From Hirudo medicinalis (Eukaryota; Annelida; Clitellata; Hirudinida; Hirudinidae), in contig MPNW01000220.1 of the NCBI GenBank assembly GCA_011800805.1, forward strand, positions 57,104 through 82,254: a DNA stretch of 25,151 bases. The letters run 5' to 3'. This document shows positions 1-11,700 of this stretch, piece after piece. The notes under the pieces are model-generated. The model did no database searches. It saw nothing but the letters and a program-made list of their open reading frames with translations, and had not been told where the DNA came from. Position numbers and translations under genes: made by a program. The stretch's first letter is position 1. Every line of letters starts with the position of its first letter.

Positions 1-449
1 TACTCTTCCCGCTACGTCGCTACGCTGCTACTCCAGCAGTTATGTTGTCAGTCGAAGAATTGTTACCGTTGTTGTAAATAAACTTTGTAGCGAACTCGTC
101 CTCGTCGTCAATGCCGCTGTCGCTACACTTAAGAGTCTGTAAATACAAACAAACCTGATGAGAGGACCTCCTTTAAATTTATGTTTTGCTTCTTATCAAA
201 AGTAAGTGAGGGCAACAGCTACTCAGGGGAGGGGAGGGGTAAACAGAAGTTAAGGGGCTTCTGTTTTTCCCCTGTCGTCCCCAAATGACATCCACTCATC
301 GCGCAAGTGCTCCCCTATTCCTGTCAGTAAGCCCCTTGATATTCTAAATTCGTATAATTTTTTATTGAAGACAAGTTGAATTCATAAGTTAACTCGTTTT
401 TCACCGAAATCACATTATTAATAAATCACTTAATAATAATACCTTTCAG
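1..449. other. Non-coding stretch upstream of first visible WD40 exon
   Basis: No reading frame here resembles a protein. The stretch ends in a good 3' splice site (pyrimidine-rich tract and CAG at 447-449), so it is most likely the tail of an intron of the WD40 gene whose earlier exons lie to the left. It holds clustered G runs (226-257), several C runs (269-335) and a strong hairpin, reported separately. No promoter could be identified. Confidence 0.55.
235..273. repeat. Strong inverted repeat (hairpin) within G/C runs
   Basis: AAACAGAAG at 241-249 is a perfect inverted match to CTTCTGTTT at 258-266, with an 8-base spacer. The stem continues outward through a small internal bulge: AGGGG (235-239) faces CCCCT (269-273). 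That makes about 14 pairs. GGGG at 231-234 could also pair with CCCC at 279-282. Function is unknown. Confidence 0.75.
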
Positions 450-2003
450 AATTTTAGTTGGAGGTAATTACCTGTACAGCAGTAGCTACGACCAAACAAT
501 TATTAAATGGAACTTCCAAAGTGGAGAAACCATCATAGTCTACAGGGGCCATAAACTTGGGGTTTACTCGCTTGCTTACGCCCCTCATCAGGACTCAGGA
601 CCTTCTGAAGAGGACAACGTTTTTGACGGAGGCAGCATCCAGTGTAAGGAGTTATTACCAATTAATCCAATGTAATAATTAATTACTAATAACACAACTA
701 GAAATTAGTTCCTCAACATGTTTGTCTGATAAACGACTTTAAATTATTTTCAAATTAACCACAGATCATGATATATTGATAAGCGGATCCTCTGATCATA
801 CGGCCATCATATGGAACGCCGATGATGGCCAACGTTTGTACCACCTGACAGGGCATCAAGATGCCATAACTTGCCTGGTGCTTGAGAGCTCTAATGCTCA
901 CGTGTTCACCGGTTCAATGGATAAGACGATCAAGAAATGGAGCATTTCTACAGGCCAGCTGGTAGCAACTTTTGAAGGACACTCAAACTCTGTCATCTGT
1001 TTGACGGTTTGAATCAAATGATCACTTTGAATAATTTATTGCCTCAATGCAATCGTTCTTGTGATGAAAGTTAGTTGGCATACTATTACATGATAAAGCC
1101 ATATTGAGAAATTCGCTCGGTGTCAGATAAAGGGCAAGATGCTCTACAGTGGAAGTTCAGACAAAACAGGGAAATCCTGGATCATAGACTTGGTTCACAA
1201 CACTAGAACCTTCTCTGGTCATGAACACTCTGTGACCTGCATTGCCTATGATGATGGGACAGGTTAAAAATGATTACTGTTAATGCAATCAAGTCATTGT
1301 TTATGGCACATGCATGTACTTGTATATATTATAGATGTATTAATACATTACTTAATTATACCATTAAAATAATTACTATCCCGTTTATTTTATAATTAGT
1401 TGTAATCGCTATTAAAAATATAAATATTTCAATTTCCTAATTCAGTATTTACAGGATGTGGAGACGGTACAATTAGGTGCTTTGATAGCAAAGCAGGAAC
1501 TTTGAAGAGAACTTTGAAAGGCCATTCATCTGCGATCAATTCCATTTTGGTTAGAAATAGAATTTTGGGGAGAAATGATAATTTAATGTTAATTTTTATT
1601 TATTTATTTTAGATTTTAATATTTTTATCTGATTTAGTTTTCTAATGTGCCACGTTTCTATGCTATAGAACTGTTTGGATGACAACCGGTGCTTTATTGA
1701 TTCATGACTGGAGTCGTGGACAAAAAAAATGTTATTAACGGAACAATATCACAAATTTCACTAACAAATTTATGTTTTCAGCTGACTGGAGAAATGCTTT
1801 TCAGTGGTTCGAACGATGGGACATTAAGAATTTGGGACGTTTCGGGAATGACTGACGAAACCGCATTTGCCAGCCAGCATTCGAAGAAAAAGATCAAAGC
1901 AAGAGATATATACAAAACTACAGACGAAAAATTAATTTGTGCCACATCGAACTTGAGCAAAAATAAGACATCGAATAAAATCACCGTAGAAGACGATTAC
2001 TAA
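450..2003 (+). CDS. WDR86: WD40-repeat protein, WDR86-like (3' part, five exons)
   Basis: Five exons join in frame: 450-643, 765-1006, 1127-1262, 1446-1549 and 1782-2003 (TAA at 2001-2003). They give 298 residues after a split first codon. All introns are GT-AG and phases match at every joint. Six WD40 blades are visible, ending in SSSYDQTIIKW, SGSSDHTAIIW, TGSMDKTIKKW, SGSSDKTGKSW, TGCGDGTIRCF and SGSNDGTLRIW. A typical GH dipeptide precedes most blades. The order, spacing and inter-blade phrases (SSSYD; a longer loop after YSLAYAP; FTGCGDG) follow human WDR86 as I remember it. On that basis about 100 N-terminal residues (two blades) are missing to the left. The tail after the last blade is short, lysine-rich and not recognised. 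WD40 propellers are protein-binding scaffolds and have no catalytic residues. WDR86 has no well-defined function. Family assignment is very secure; orthology to WDR86 is likely. Confidence 0.8.
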
Positions 2004-2072
2004 AAATATTTCCTGAGGTCATCTATCTCATTTGGTAAATGCTGTCGGAACAACTTAGTTCAATTGTACTTT

Positions 2073-2078
2073 AATAAA
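2073..2078 (+). terminator. Poly(A) signal AATAAA of WD40 gene
   Basis: AATAAA lies 70 bases after the WD40 stop codon, and a T/G-rich segment follows at about 2095-2120, as expected for cleavage and polyadenylation. Two overlapping AATAAA copies at 2281-2290 could serve as a distal alternative. Confidence 0.6.
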
Positions 2079-3040
2079 GAATTTAAAAAGAATCTTGTTT
2101 AATTTATGATTTATAAATTGTAAGATTTTCCTAGAAGTTTTCCGAGAAATCAGTAACGCAGTCTGGTACGCTTATTATTAAAACTATTAGAGCGTTTGGG
2201 TTCATGAGTTTCTTTGTTTTTTCATGTAGTGTTAAATATTTTCACATCCTGAGTCTAGGCGTCAACCTTCAATGTTACTTAATAAATAAACTTCAAAACG
2301 GTGAGGAAAATACTTAAGTACTTGAGGTTGAGACGTTTTATTTACATTTTCTTAGATAATTTGCCGGCAGCCATATTTCTATACCTATATCATCTGAGAT
2401 TTAATAGTTAAGACTACCAACCATTGTATGTAATTCTATTTTGTTTAGTAAACTCGGAGCAACTGTCAAGACGTTTCCTTTATTTCAAAAAGTAGTCGAG
2501 GCTCGTTTTCGGGTGAGTTTTCACTGCGTAAAAAGTTTTGACATCAGATTTTTCTCGTTTGCGAGCTAAGTTCTGCTAATTATAATATAAAACTATGCCA
2601 AATATATTTAACTTTTATTTCATGATGCTTAACAGCGTTATATGCAGTAAATTTGGCAACAATACGAAACTTATGAGATGTATATGAAATACCTTTCAGT
2701 TTCATCTCATAAATTTGAAGTCTCAAAAAAATTAGAGTTATCTTTGTTCTCAGATTTAGGCATAATATTTTTAATGTAATTCATAAATTTTTCGTGATTT
2801 TAAAAAAAAGATATAGCTTATTTAAGTAGTACTTTTGAGACAAACCCAACTTCAGATATTATAACATAACAATTATTTATAATGGTTAAGAAGACCAAGA
2901 TCTGTGTAACCACTCTAATAACCTCTATAGACAACTAGTAAATCAACATTTTTGAAGAATTAACACACATTACATCAATTCTGAGAGCTGTGGGAATATT
3001 TGCACATATCCTACAATTTAAATGTCAGTTTGCCTGGAAA
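2079..3040. other. AT-rich spacer between WD40 gene and USP9X
   Basis: About 1 kb with no convincing coding frame on either strand. It contains a perfect 10-base inverted repeat (2671-2680 with 2703-2712), a palindrome TACTTAAGTA near 2331 and a TATAAAA at 2586. It probably includes the USP9X upstream regulatory region, but no specific factor site can be defended. Confidence 0.5.
2671..2712. repeat. Perfect 10-bp inverted repeat
   Basis: TTATGAGATG (2671-2680) and CATCTCATAA (2703-2712) are exact reverse complements with 22 bases between them, about 500 bp upstream of the USP9X start codon. It could form a hairpin or be the relic of a short element. No target-site duplication is evident. Confidence 0.6.
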
Positions 3041-3203
3041 TATAAAAATGAAACTGAGCCAGTTTAGGATCAGGAGTATTTGCTTGCTTTAATCAAGCTT
3101 TGTCATTTTTACTAACAGATTTAGTAACTGAAAGTAAGTCAGTTAACCATTGAATAGAATATACTTGTCTTCAACAGGTAAAAATATCTCACTTCAACTT
3201 GGG
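3041..3203 (+). promoter_or_regulatory. Candidate TATA box and 5' leader of USP9X
   Basis: TATAAAA at 3041-3047 would place a start site near 3070. A strong donor-like GTAAGT begins at 3134 and a good acceptor (CTTGTCTTCAACAG) ends at 3177, 26 bases before the ATG. Joining these two would remove only 44 bases, shorter than any coding intron in the window (minimum 68). The acceptor may instead be used by an exon further upstream, or by a spliced leader if the animal has one. Frame 3 is closed by TAA at 3144, so 3204 is the first in-frame ATG either way. Confidence 0.35.
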
Positions 3204-4642
3204 ATGACTGTTGTCACCAAATCTCCTCTCATCGGTAGCGATACCAGCAAGATCATCCCGACCTCGTTGGTCGAGGAGAACCAACCTGCTGGAGCGAATC
3301 CGCCTGCCGCTCCCACTTTGCCGAATCAGATCACCGACGATGCCAGCGGTTCAGGTCATCAACAAGTGGTGACTCCTCCACCAGTCGACCTCGACAGCAG
3401 TACGACAGAGGCTTCGTCCTGCAACCACAGCACGGACACGAGCATCGACAACACGGCAACCCCGACTCACGAAGCCGATTTTTCTGGTGGAGAATCGAGC
3501 GGCATCGGAAATGACGACTACGAACCTAGTTTTCCGCACGCGGAACTCGCCAGGCTGGACGAAATGATCAACAGACCACGATGGGTGGTGCCTGTGCTTC
3601 ACAACGGAGAACTGGAGATCCTGCTCGATGCTTCAATTGATCTCTGCAGAAGAGGTGATGGATTTGTGGGAAGTTGGGGAAGTATGGGGAATAACTAAAA
3701 TAATTCACGACATGTCTCTTAATTAAAATGCAAATATCTCGAATGAAATTGTTCTTGTCGAAGGAAAGATCGTATAAGTTAGCTCAGAGGTTTGCATTCC
3801 TGCAGTCAAAATAATTTCATAGTTTGCATCTTTATGTTTTTTATGCATTTTTCTTATGCATTTAATTTGACCTCATAAGTTCAATGGTGCTTGTGGTCGA
3901 GGAGGGAGAACTGGTGTCTGTTGAAAACGATCATGTTATTCAGTCATTAGTGTGATTTATGATTCATTCTAACCCATAATTTGTAAAAGTTACAAAGGTG
4001 TAAGTTAGTCCTTTTTAAATAATTGTAATTGTTCATTTCAATTGCATTTAGTCATTTTAATTTCAGCTTCCTTTTTAGTTTTATGATATACAAACCACTG
4101 AACTGAAGTGAGCCTGTAGTTAATGAACTCAGCCATTATCTCGTTATTAGCCATGATGAATGCTGCCATGCTAATGCATTATCAATGATATTCTTCTTTG
4201 AATATTAGGCCTTGATGTAAGAAGTGAAGCTTGTCAAAGATTCTTCAGGGAGGGTCTGACCATCTCTTTCAACAAGATTCTTACGGACGAGGCCGTCAGC
4301 GGCTGGAAATTCGAGATACAGGTTAGTTTTAGTTTGTATTTGTGAAGATTGCATTGCTCTTGGTTGACGTTAAACTTGAATCGCAAAATGTTGAAACAAT
4401 CACCATTGCATCTGTTATTATTATCAGCTTTCTCAACTTCATTTGATGCTGCTTATAATTGCCATCAAATATTCCCCACTATCTAAACTAATTGTGGTAA
4501 TGATCATTATCAATGCAACAGAAATGCATTCTGAAAAATTCTGAGAAGCTCATTGAAGTTTGTGTCTTGAAACTGGATCAGGATTGGTTTCCTCTGCTTG
4601 ACCTGCTGGCCATATTGTTCAATCCAAACTCAAGGTTGCTTG

Positions 4643-4682
<40 letters not shown>

Positions 4683-6234
4683 TGATGATGATGATGCTGA
4701 TGACAATGACAACAACGAATGAAGCCTCATTAACAATTAATATGACATACTTGTCGAAATAATCTTCACCCGATCATTAATTCATCCGTCCAGATTTCAT
4801 CTATTCAATGCCACGAGACCTGCCGAGAGACTCTCGCTGCAGTCCGTCGGCCTCCTCGGCGGGGAGGAGGTTTATGCCAAGTCGTCGCTCGATCAGAGAT
4901 CTCCTCGGGTTGGTGACCGTTGTGACCACTGTGAGGTCTGTCTTTATGTTAATTGTCGAGTCATGGGGGAAAAGCAAGGAAGTGATGACTATGTTAATAA
5001 GCCATCTCGAGTGAACTTTAACAAACTGTTATTTGAAAACTATTTGATGTGCAGTACTTCTTGTTGTTCAATGTAGCATCAGGATTAATTAACTTGTTCA
5101 GGGAAATGAATGCCTTATGCAGCACTACAGCCATCATAATGATTGCAACTTTACAACATTCAAAGCGTCTGATTGGCATCGTCAAGCTTTGCTTTTGATG
5201 AACATTTATTTATTCGAATCTCTTTAAGCTACGGAATTTTAACTTTTGTAATGGAAATGCTACCGCTCTTGCAACAATAAAATAGTAATACTATTAGTGG
5301 TCAAAATATATTTATCACCTCGACCTTTCGTTACAGGGTTGGCTTGTTGATCTGATAAACTTGTTTGGATACTTGGGAGGCTTCAAGATCCTCTTGGATC
5401 GCTTCAATAAGAATCTCTCCATTCCAGTCATTGCTGCACTCATCAGGTAGTTTCCTCATTCACTCGTTTGCTCAAAAAGTTCAGTCATGAGTTTCATGAA
5501 TTCTATTTTTAACAGACCTTTTGGCTTGTGTGCCGAAGTGTTGACCGTGCAAACTCTGCAGAAGTATTTCATCCCCATAGTTGTGAGTCTTTGATCAGTT
5601 GTTCAATCGATCCATGATGTTAGTCAATCAATCAATCATCAAATGATTATTGGCTAGTTCAGGACATTTTCTCGATTAGCATTGTTAAGAATCAAATCCT
5701 GATATAAAACCCAGTTTCATTATATTTATCATCATCATTCATGTGTAACCAGCTTCCAGCTAGAATTTCCATGCATCCAAAGTTATTGGTTGGAGATTGA
5801 GAAGTTTCCATCAAACATTCTCCATGTTTTTCCAGGGTGCAGTCATGCAGTATCTTGAAAATCTGACTGATGAGGAGCTGAAGAAGGAATCCAAGGCAGA
5901 GGCAAAGAATGACACCCTCTCAAACATCATAAACTCCATCAAGTGTCTCGTGGTCAGACTGCCAAACCAGGAGGAGAAAGTCAGGACATTGGAGATGTTT
6001 CGACTCCAGGTGATTCTCAGGTGAGCGACGTCGACATCATCATCGACTTGGCTTATCAATAGTATTTTAAAGCTCTCCAATTTCTTGTGTTGAAGACTGC
6101 TTCAAATCTCATCATTCAACGGCAAAATGAATGCCCTCAACGAAATCAACAAGCTCATCACGAGCACTTCCTACGGCATCAACAAACACGGCCCTGCCGA
6201 TTTCGACGACTGGTTGACTCCAGAGAAGATAGCC
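3204..6234 (+). other. USP9X: USP9X exons 1-8: disordered N-terminus and first conserved block (residues 1-431)
   Basis: Exons: 3204-3654, 4209-4321, 4522-4634, 4794-4908, 5337-5446, 5516-5582, 5836-6020, 6096-6234. Residues 1-107 are rich in Ser, Thr, Pro and Asp and look disordered. From 108 onward the family block begins (RPRWVVPVL, then [47 protein letters not shown]). Exon 8 ends with a weak donor (GTTAAT at 6235), chosen because it joins KIA to [12 protein letters not shown] exactly where the family continues. Intron 1 (3655-4208, 554 bp) is the largest in the gene; it is AT-rich and holds nothing recognisable. Intron 3 carries an (AAT)n run and intron 8 a perfect 7-bp hairpin. Confidence 0.93.
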
Positions 6235-8739
6235 GTTAATGTTCATTATTTCTGATTAAATATGCTAATGCATTATTTATTAATTTATTCATTCCCATCG
6301 ATCTTGCGATTTTTCTCGGAGTAAGCATTCGTATGACCGCGTCTATCTGATTCGAGCTGTTGCTCGAAATGATTGTGGCAGTGGATAACATCATGTCGAG
6401 CAGCAACCTTCTATCTTTGTTAAGGCGGATTAGATTAAGTGCAGTTGAAATTATTCGTGTTGTTGGTGTCGTTACATTACCGTCACATTGGAATAGTAAT
6501 TGTTCGTATTTTTACCTACTGTTGTAGCCAGTTTAAGTTTCCAGAGTGAGTTTGCTTGCAGAGCCAATATTCGTTAATTCTGCCGAGGCATTGTTGCAAC
6601 TGCCGTTCGATCGTACCGTCGCAATCGATCACATTTGTCGTCCACATTTGTCCAGGAGTGGATTGAGAGCAACAATGTCCTCTCCATCGTCCTGAGGGAC
6701 AGCCTCCACCAGCCGCAATATGTGGAAAAACTGGAGAAGATCATCAGATTTATGATAAAGGAAAAGGCCCTCACAACCAAAGATCTCGACATGATATGGG
6801 AGGCACAGGTTGTTGAGTGCAATTCTTGGTTAATTAGATTAACTGTGATTATTATGACGTTATCTTATGTAATATAATATATATATATATATATACCCAA
6901 AATATAATAATACATTTAATATAATATTTATATATATTTTATATTAAATAAATTTTATATAAGAATCATTTATGATGTTTTTATTTCACCTGAGTCCTTC
7001 ATCGTGGGTTGTTCGATTTTCAGACTGGCAAGCACGAGGCCATCGTGAAGAACGTGCACGACCTCCTTGCTAAACTTGCCTGGGACTTCACTCCGAACCA
7101 GTTGGACCACCTCTTTGAATGCTTCCAAGTTGGTGACCTCGTCTGCGAGTCAATAAATGCCGAACAGTTGTTGCTTTCACAAATAATTTCTGACACCTCG
7201 TTCTTTAACTGCGTGCTTGTAATTTAATCTCTCCTTAGTTTGGCCATCTTTGCTAACATTACTCCATTAATTCCACTTAAGCCATCTCCATGACAAGAAT
7301 GTTGCTAAGGTTCATCTTCTCTTATTCTTCCTTCAGGGCAGCTGGGTTCATGCTACCAAGAAGCAGAGAGAGAAGTTACTGGAGCTGATCAGACGCCTCG
7401 CCGAGGATGATAAGGAGGGCATCATGGCTCACAAAGTACTAGGCCTTCTGTGGAATCTTGCCCAGAGCGAGGACGTTTCCACCGACATAATGGACCAGGC
7501 TTTGGTCGCCCACATCAAGATTCTCGACTACAGTTGCTCCCAGGTTTCTTCTCAGGTGGATGGATTTGATTTTATTTGCTCTGCGTAGATTACTGATCGA
7601 TATGACATTTAGGCAAAAAAAAGTCTGTCTGCTTTTCGTAATAACCAAGCCCAAATTAATGGGCATTAATTTATGCAGACATGTTAATAAGAATTTATTT
7701 CCAATCAATCAACAACATTTAAATGTCTCTCCTCACCCATAGGATAGAGACAGTCAGAAGATGACATGGGTGTCCAAGTTTGTGGAGGAGTTGAAGAAGG
7801 ACCGAATGGTTCTTCCGGCTCTCAAGCAGATCAGGGAGATCTGTCAGCTGTTCACTGAAGTCTGTTTAAATTGGTTTTTTTTTTTTAATGATGGTTTAAA
7901 ATCATTATGGTGATGATGATGATGGTGATGATAAGTTAATAAAAGATTAGAAAAATAGAGAGTTGGTCGTGCCAGAAACATCTTAAATTATCGGCATTGC
8001 TTTCGCTAACTACACGTTATGCTAATTTGTTTGCTAGCTTAGCTTTCACACCACTGAAATGGGTTGCACGAATTATGTTGATGAACATTCATTACAGGCT
8101 CCTCATAATTATGTTCACTCTCAGAGGCCCATGCAAATGAACTACAGGAACAAAGTCATCAACAACCTGCACACTCAGTTCACCATCGTCATGCTCGTCT
8201 CTGACAGTCTCGACTCGTACATGGAGAGAGCCAGGAAATATGCTAAAGGTTGGCTATTTTTAGATTCAAAGATGGCTCGGTTTTTTAATTATATGCTGTG
8301 GAAGTCGAGGATCCAAAGAATCCGAGTCGTGTCCAGGAACCGAGGCACCTCTGATGCCGCATGTAAAGCTCCACACAAATTAACTCTTGTTTATTTATTT
8401 TTTAATTGCTCATCGAATCCTCGTTGGATCCTCCAAATTCGTGAAACCACGACGGAGATCGTCTTAAAAAAAATATTTGCCGAGCGAATAAATTCCGAAG
8501 TCGGTTCTAAAATCGTCGCGGTCTCATTCGATCCAAATCGCAGAACACCCGGACGAAGATCCTAACGGCATCTTTCCGGACGGAAGGTTCAATCACAACC
8601 AACAGGTGAACGAGAGGCTGAGGTTTCTTAGGTTCCTCCTTAAGGATGGCCACCTCTGGCTCTGTAAACCACAAGCCAATCAGGTGAGACCAACCACTCT
8701 TTGTGTCGTTATGCAATGTGCTGTTGTGCCTGCTCCACA

Positions 8740-8773
<34 letters not shown>

Positions 8774-11700
8774 GTTATTGATATTATTATTAGTATTAAT
8801 GAACAATTACAAATAATTGTACTTATAGATGCATCACATTGGATAGGTTCGTGCTTTGCACACGTGTTAATTAATCTACATTCTGTGTTTCAGTTAGACT
8901 TTCAAGAATGTTTAAATAATGCATTTTTATTGTTATTTCAATATTCAACAGATCTGGAAGACTCTGGCCGAAAATGCCGTTTATCCCTCGGACAGGGAGA
9001 ATTGCTTCAAATGGTACAGCAAGGTCTGTCAGCTGCAGTTGTTGTATGACTGTCATCATGTGTGCATGATTATGATCATAGAACATGCTAACTACCTCTC
9101 TTATTTGTTCATCAAAGCAACAACAATGTATGATGATGATTAATCTGTTTACACAGTTGATGGGTGACGAGCCAGATCTCGATCCAGAAATCACCAACGA
9201 GTTTTTCCAGCAGTACATTCTCAAGTTCGATCCTTCTTTGTTGACGGAGAGTGGAATGATGTGAGTTCGTTTGCCTCGTCCAATGAGAATATTAGGAGGA
9301 TAAAGATTTCTTTAGAAGATTATTTTTAGACTCGTTATGTATTATTGGAGCGGCCATGAAAGATAATAATTTATTGTGATTATTAAAAATGCAATTATAA
9401 TGTGTTGGTTATTGTAAATTGTCGATTGCTGTTGGCACTTGCTACTGGTTGACGACAACGTTCTTTGGTTCATCTCGACTGTTGTCTCCATATTTCCATC
9501 AGCTGCTTCGAAAGGTTCTTCCGTCACGTCAACTGCAAGGAGGGCAAATTCAGCCAAAAGAGGAGGGGTGGCTACGTTTTGGAGGACCTCAACCTCATCG
9601 GAGTTGAATACCTGTGGAGGGTAATAAACCGTTTTCATTATCGTTTGTTATTACATCGTGACACCACGACATGCTGTCGTAATACTTTGGTTACAATTCA
9701 CTATTGAATACAGAACTATTGCAACATCATAATTTAATTAGATAGTTAGACGAAGCAATTTTATCGGTTGAATGATGTGCTTGTTTATCTAGGTGGTCTC
9801 CTTCAGCCCCGATGAGGTGGCAGAAAAGGGAATACTTCTCCTCAAGGACATTTACACAAACCTCGGTGTCAGACTGCAAGTCAAACAGGTAACTGACACT
9901 GTGTGGAGGAACATTGCGATGAAGTGATGAACATGATGAGAAATATAATGAGAATAAGATAATGGCCGTGACCGATAAAATGATGATTATTTTTGTAATT
10001 TACGATAACCATCACCTCAGGTTGAAATCCATGAGGACTTCATGCAGGACTGCATGAACAGATTGCAAGCCATGTACGACACTGTCTGTGCCCTTCAGAA
10101 GAACAAGACATCGGGTCTTGAATCAGAGGACGACAAGACCGACCCGAAACAAGACACGCTCTTGGCCCAGATTCAAATGGAGGCCAATCGCATGATCAGG
10201 ATCTTGACCGTACTCAAGGTCTACATTGCCGAGTGCGACGAAGCATACACCGAGGAGAGGGCCATCCTTCCCCTCCATAGGTTGGCCATGAATTATCATA
10301 ATTTATTCTTGCTTAACGGATATGTATCATCATTAGTTTTGCAAGAATAAGAAATTTGATGCAAGTATTAATTCACTTTTACATAGTTTTATTTAATGAC
10401 TGTTAATTACATAATTACAATATTGCAGTCTGTCATTTGCACTCATGCTAATATCCATTGTTAAACAGGGCAAGCAGGGGGAAGCAAGTGTCCCTCTTGA
10501 TCAGACTGCTTCATCAGGGCAGACAGTCTGAGGACATCGAACTTTGGTCGCACACCAACGAAACCATCGGGGTCGTTAGGAGGCAGTTCGTTAACAGGTA
10601 ACCATTGTCGGCAACTGTTATAATTGTTTAAAATTACATGTTAATTGTGTTCACCTTTCCCTTAGGATTAAGATGAGCAACATAAAGGCAGAGCTGTACT
10701 TGAACGGTGACATGATCGATCCGTGCAACGATCGCAAACTCATATCTCAGCTTGGGATTCACGACAAAATGGTGAGCCTTAACCGACATCACCGACATTA
10801 TGCTACTGATCACTAGTGTCACTACGTAAATGCTTTCCTGTTCCTTTCGCAACATTCGGTGCTGTTATTATCATCACCTCGGATGTCTCCTTGCAGCAAC
10901 TGACGGCGAAGCTGACCCAGGCCGGCATGCACAACCCCTCGAGTCCGGACAGCAGTTCGGGCAGTTCCACCGGATCCCTGCACAACGTCTACGATGGACC
11001 AAATGCTGAAGCTGAAGGATGTCTGCCTGGAGTGGTCAGTGATTGTTGCTGATGGACAAGGATGGTTTTCTATGATTCTCTATGATTAGGGATATTTATC
11101 AGATCCAAACCAAAATTTTGCATATGGTGTTGCAGTTCTATAATTTTGAATAAAGTAAATCAAATGCATGCAAAATTAAGTTATATCGAGTACTTGTCGT
11201 GCCTTGTTGTTGTTAAAAAATAATTTATTACAGGAATTAGTTAGAAGTTGACAGTGCTTAGAAATAATTAATTTTCACTAACAGTTGCTGGCCAACAAGC
11301 TGTTGTATACGAACTTCCTCTTCAATCTGGCAGACATGGGGTGTCAACTGGACATGCCTATGCTGAGGGAATGTGCCAGAGATATTTTGAAGCTCATGCC
11401 TGCAGGTTTTGAATTATTCCTCATTATCATAATTCATTATTTTAAGCATCTAAACATTCCTATCGTCGGTTATATTTACCCGATTAGGCGTACAAATGAA
11501 GTAAAACTAGCCGAATATATTTTAATACATTGCTCGTAATACTTTGAACATTATTCCGTCTACTCGTCGAACGATGCACGTATCTGACTCCAACAATTCA
11601 GACTTCCAGGCGGTGGAGAAGTTGCGAAAAGTGTGCACGGAGCACGTCAACCACAATCCGTCCGAAAAGCCCCTCGACATCGCACCCAATCTCGAGGCCT

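Larger units (their letters stand above)
6656..10280 (+). other. USP9X: USP9X exons 9-19: helical scaffold region (residues 432-939)
   Basis: Exons: 6656-6808, 7024-7128, 7337-7543, 7743-7859, 8098-8248, 8544-8683, 8952-9023, 9157-9260, 9503-9620, 9793-9888, 10021-10280. Very conserved phrases include [58 protein letters not shown] and [11 protein letters not shown]. The region is mostly helical and probably forms repeat-like scaffolding around the protease (inference). Exon 11 has two in-frame donors, at 7544 and 7556; the first matches the family. Exon 12 ends at an unusual donor (GAA|GTCTGT at 7860). The exon 14 segment after YAKEHPDEDP corresponds to the ARDHEDYDP segment of vertebrates. 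Confidence 0.93.

Noticed and set aside
1669..1725. Possible extra WD40-gene exon after TATAG at about 1668
   Set aside because: In the required phase it reads into TGA within 13 codons. Joining 1549 directly to 1782 restores a normal WD40 blade.
3150..3203. Upstream in-frame extension of USP9X (18 codons)
   Set aside because: It would need to begin with TTG at 3150, and the stretch crosses a good 3' splice site at 3177. ATG 3204 gives the family-like N-terminus.
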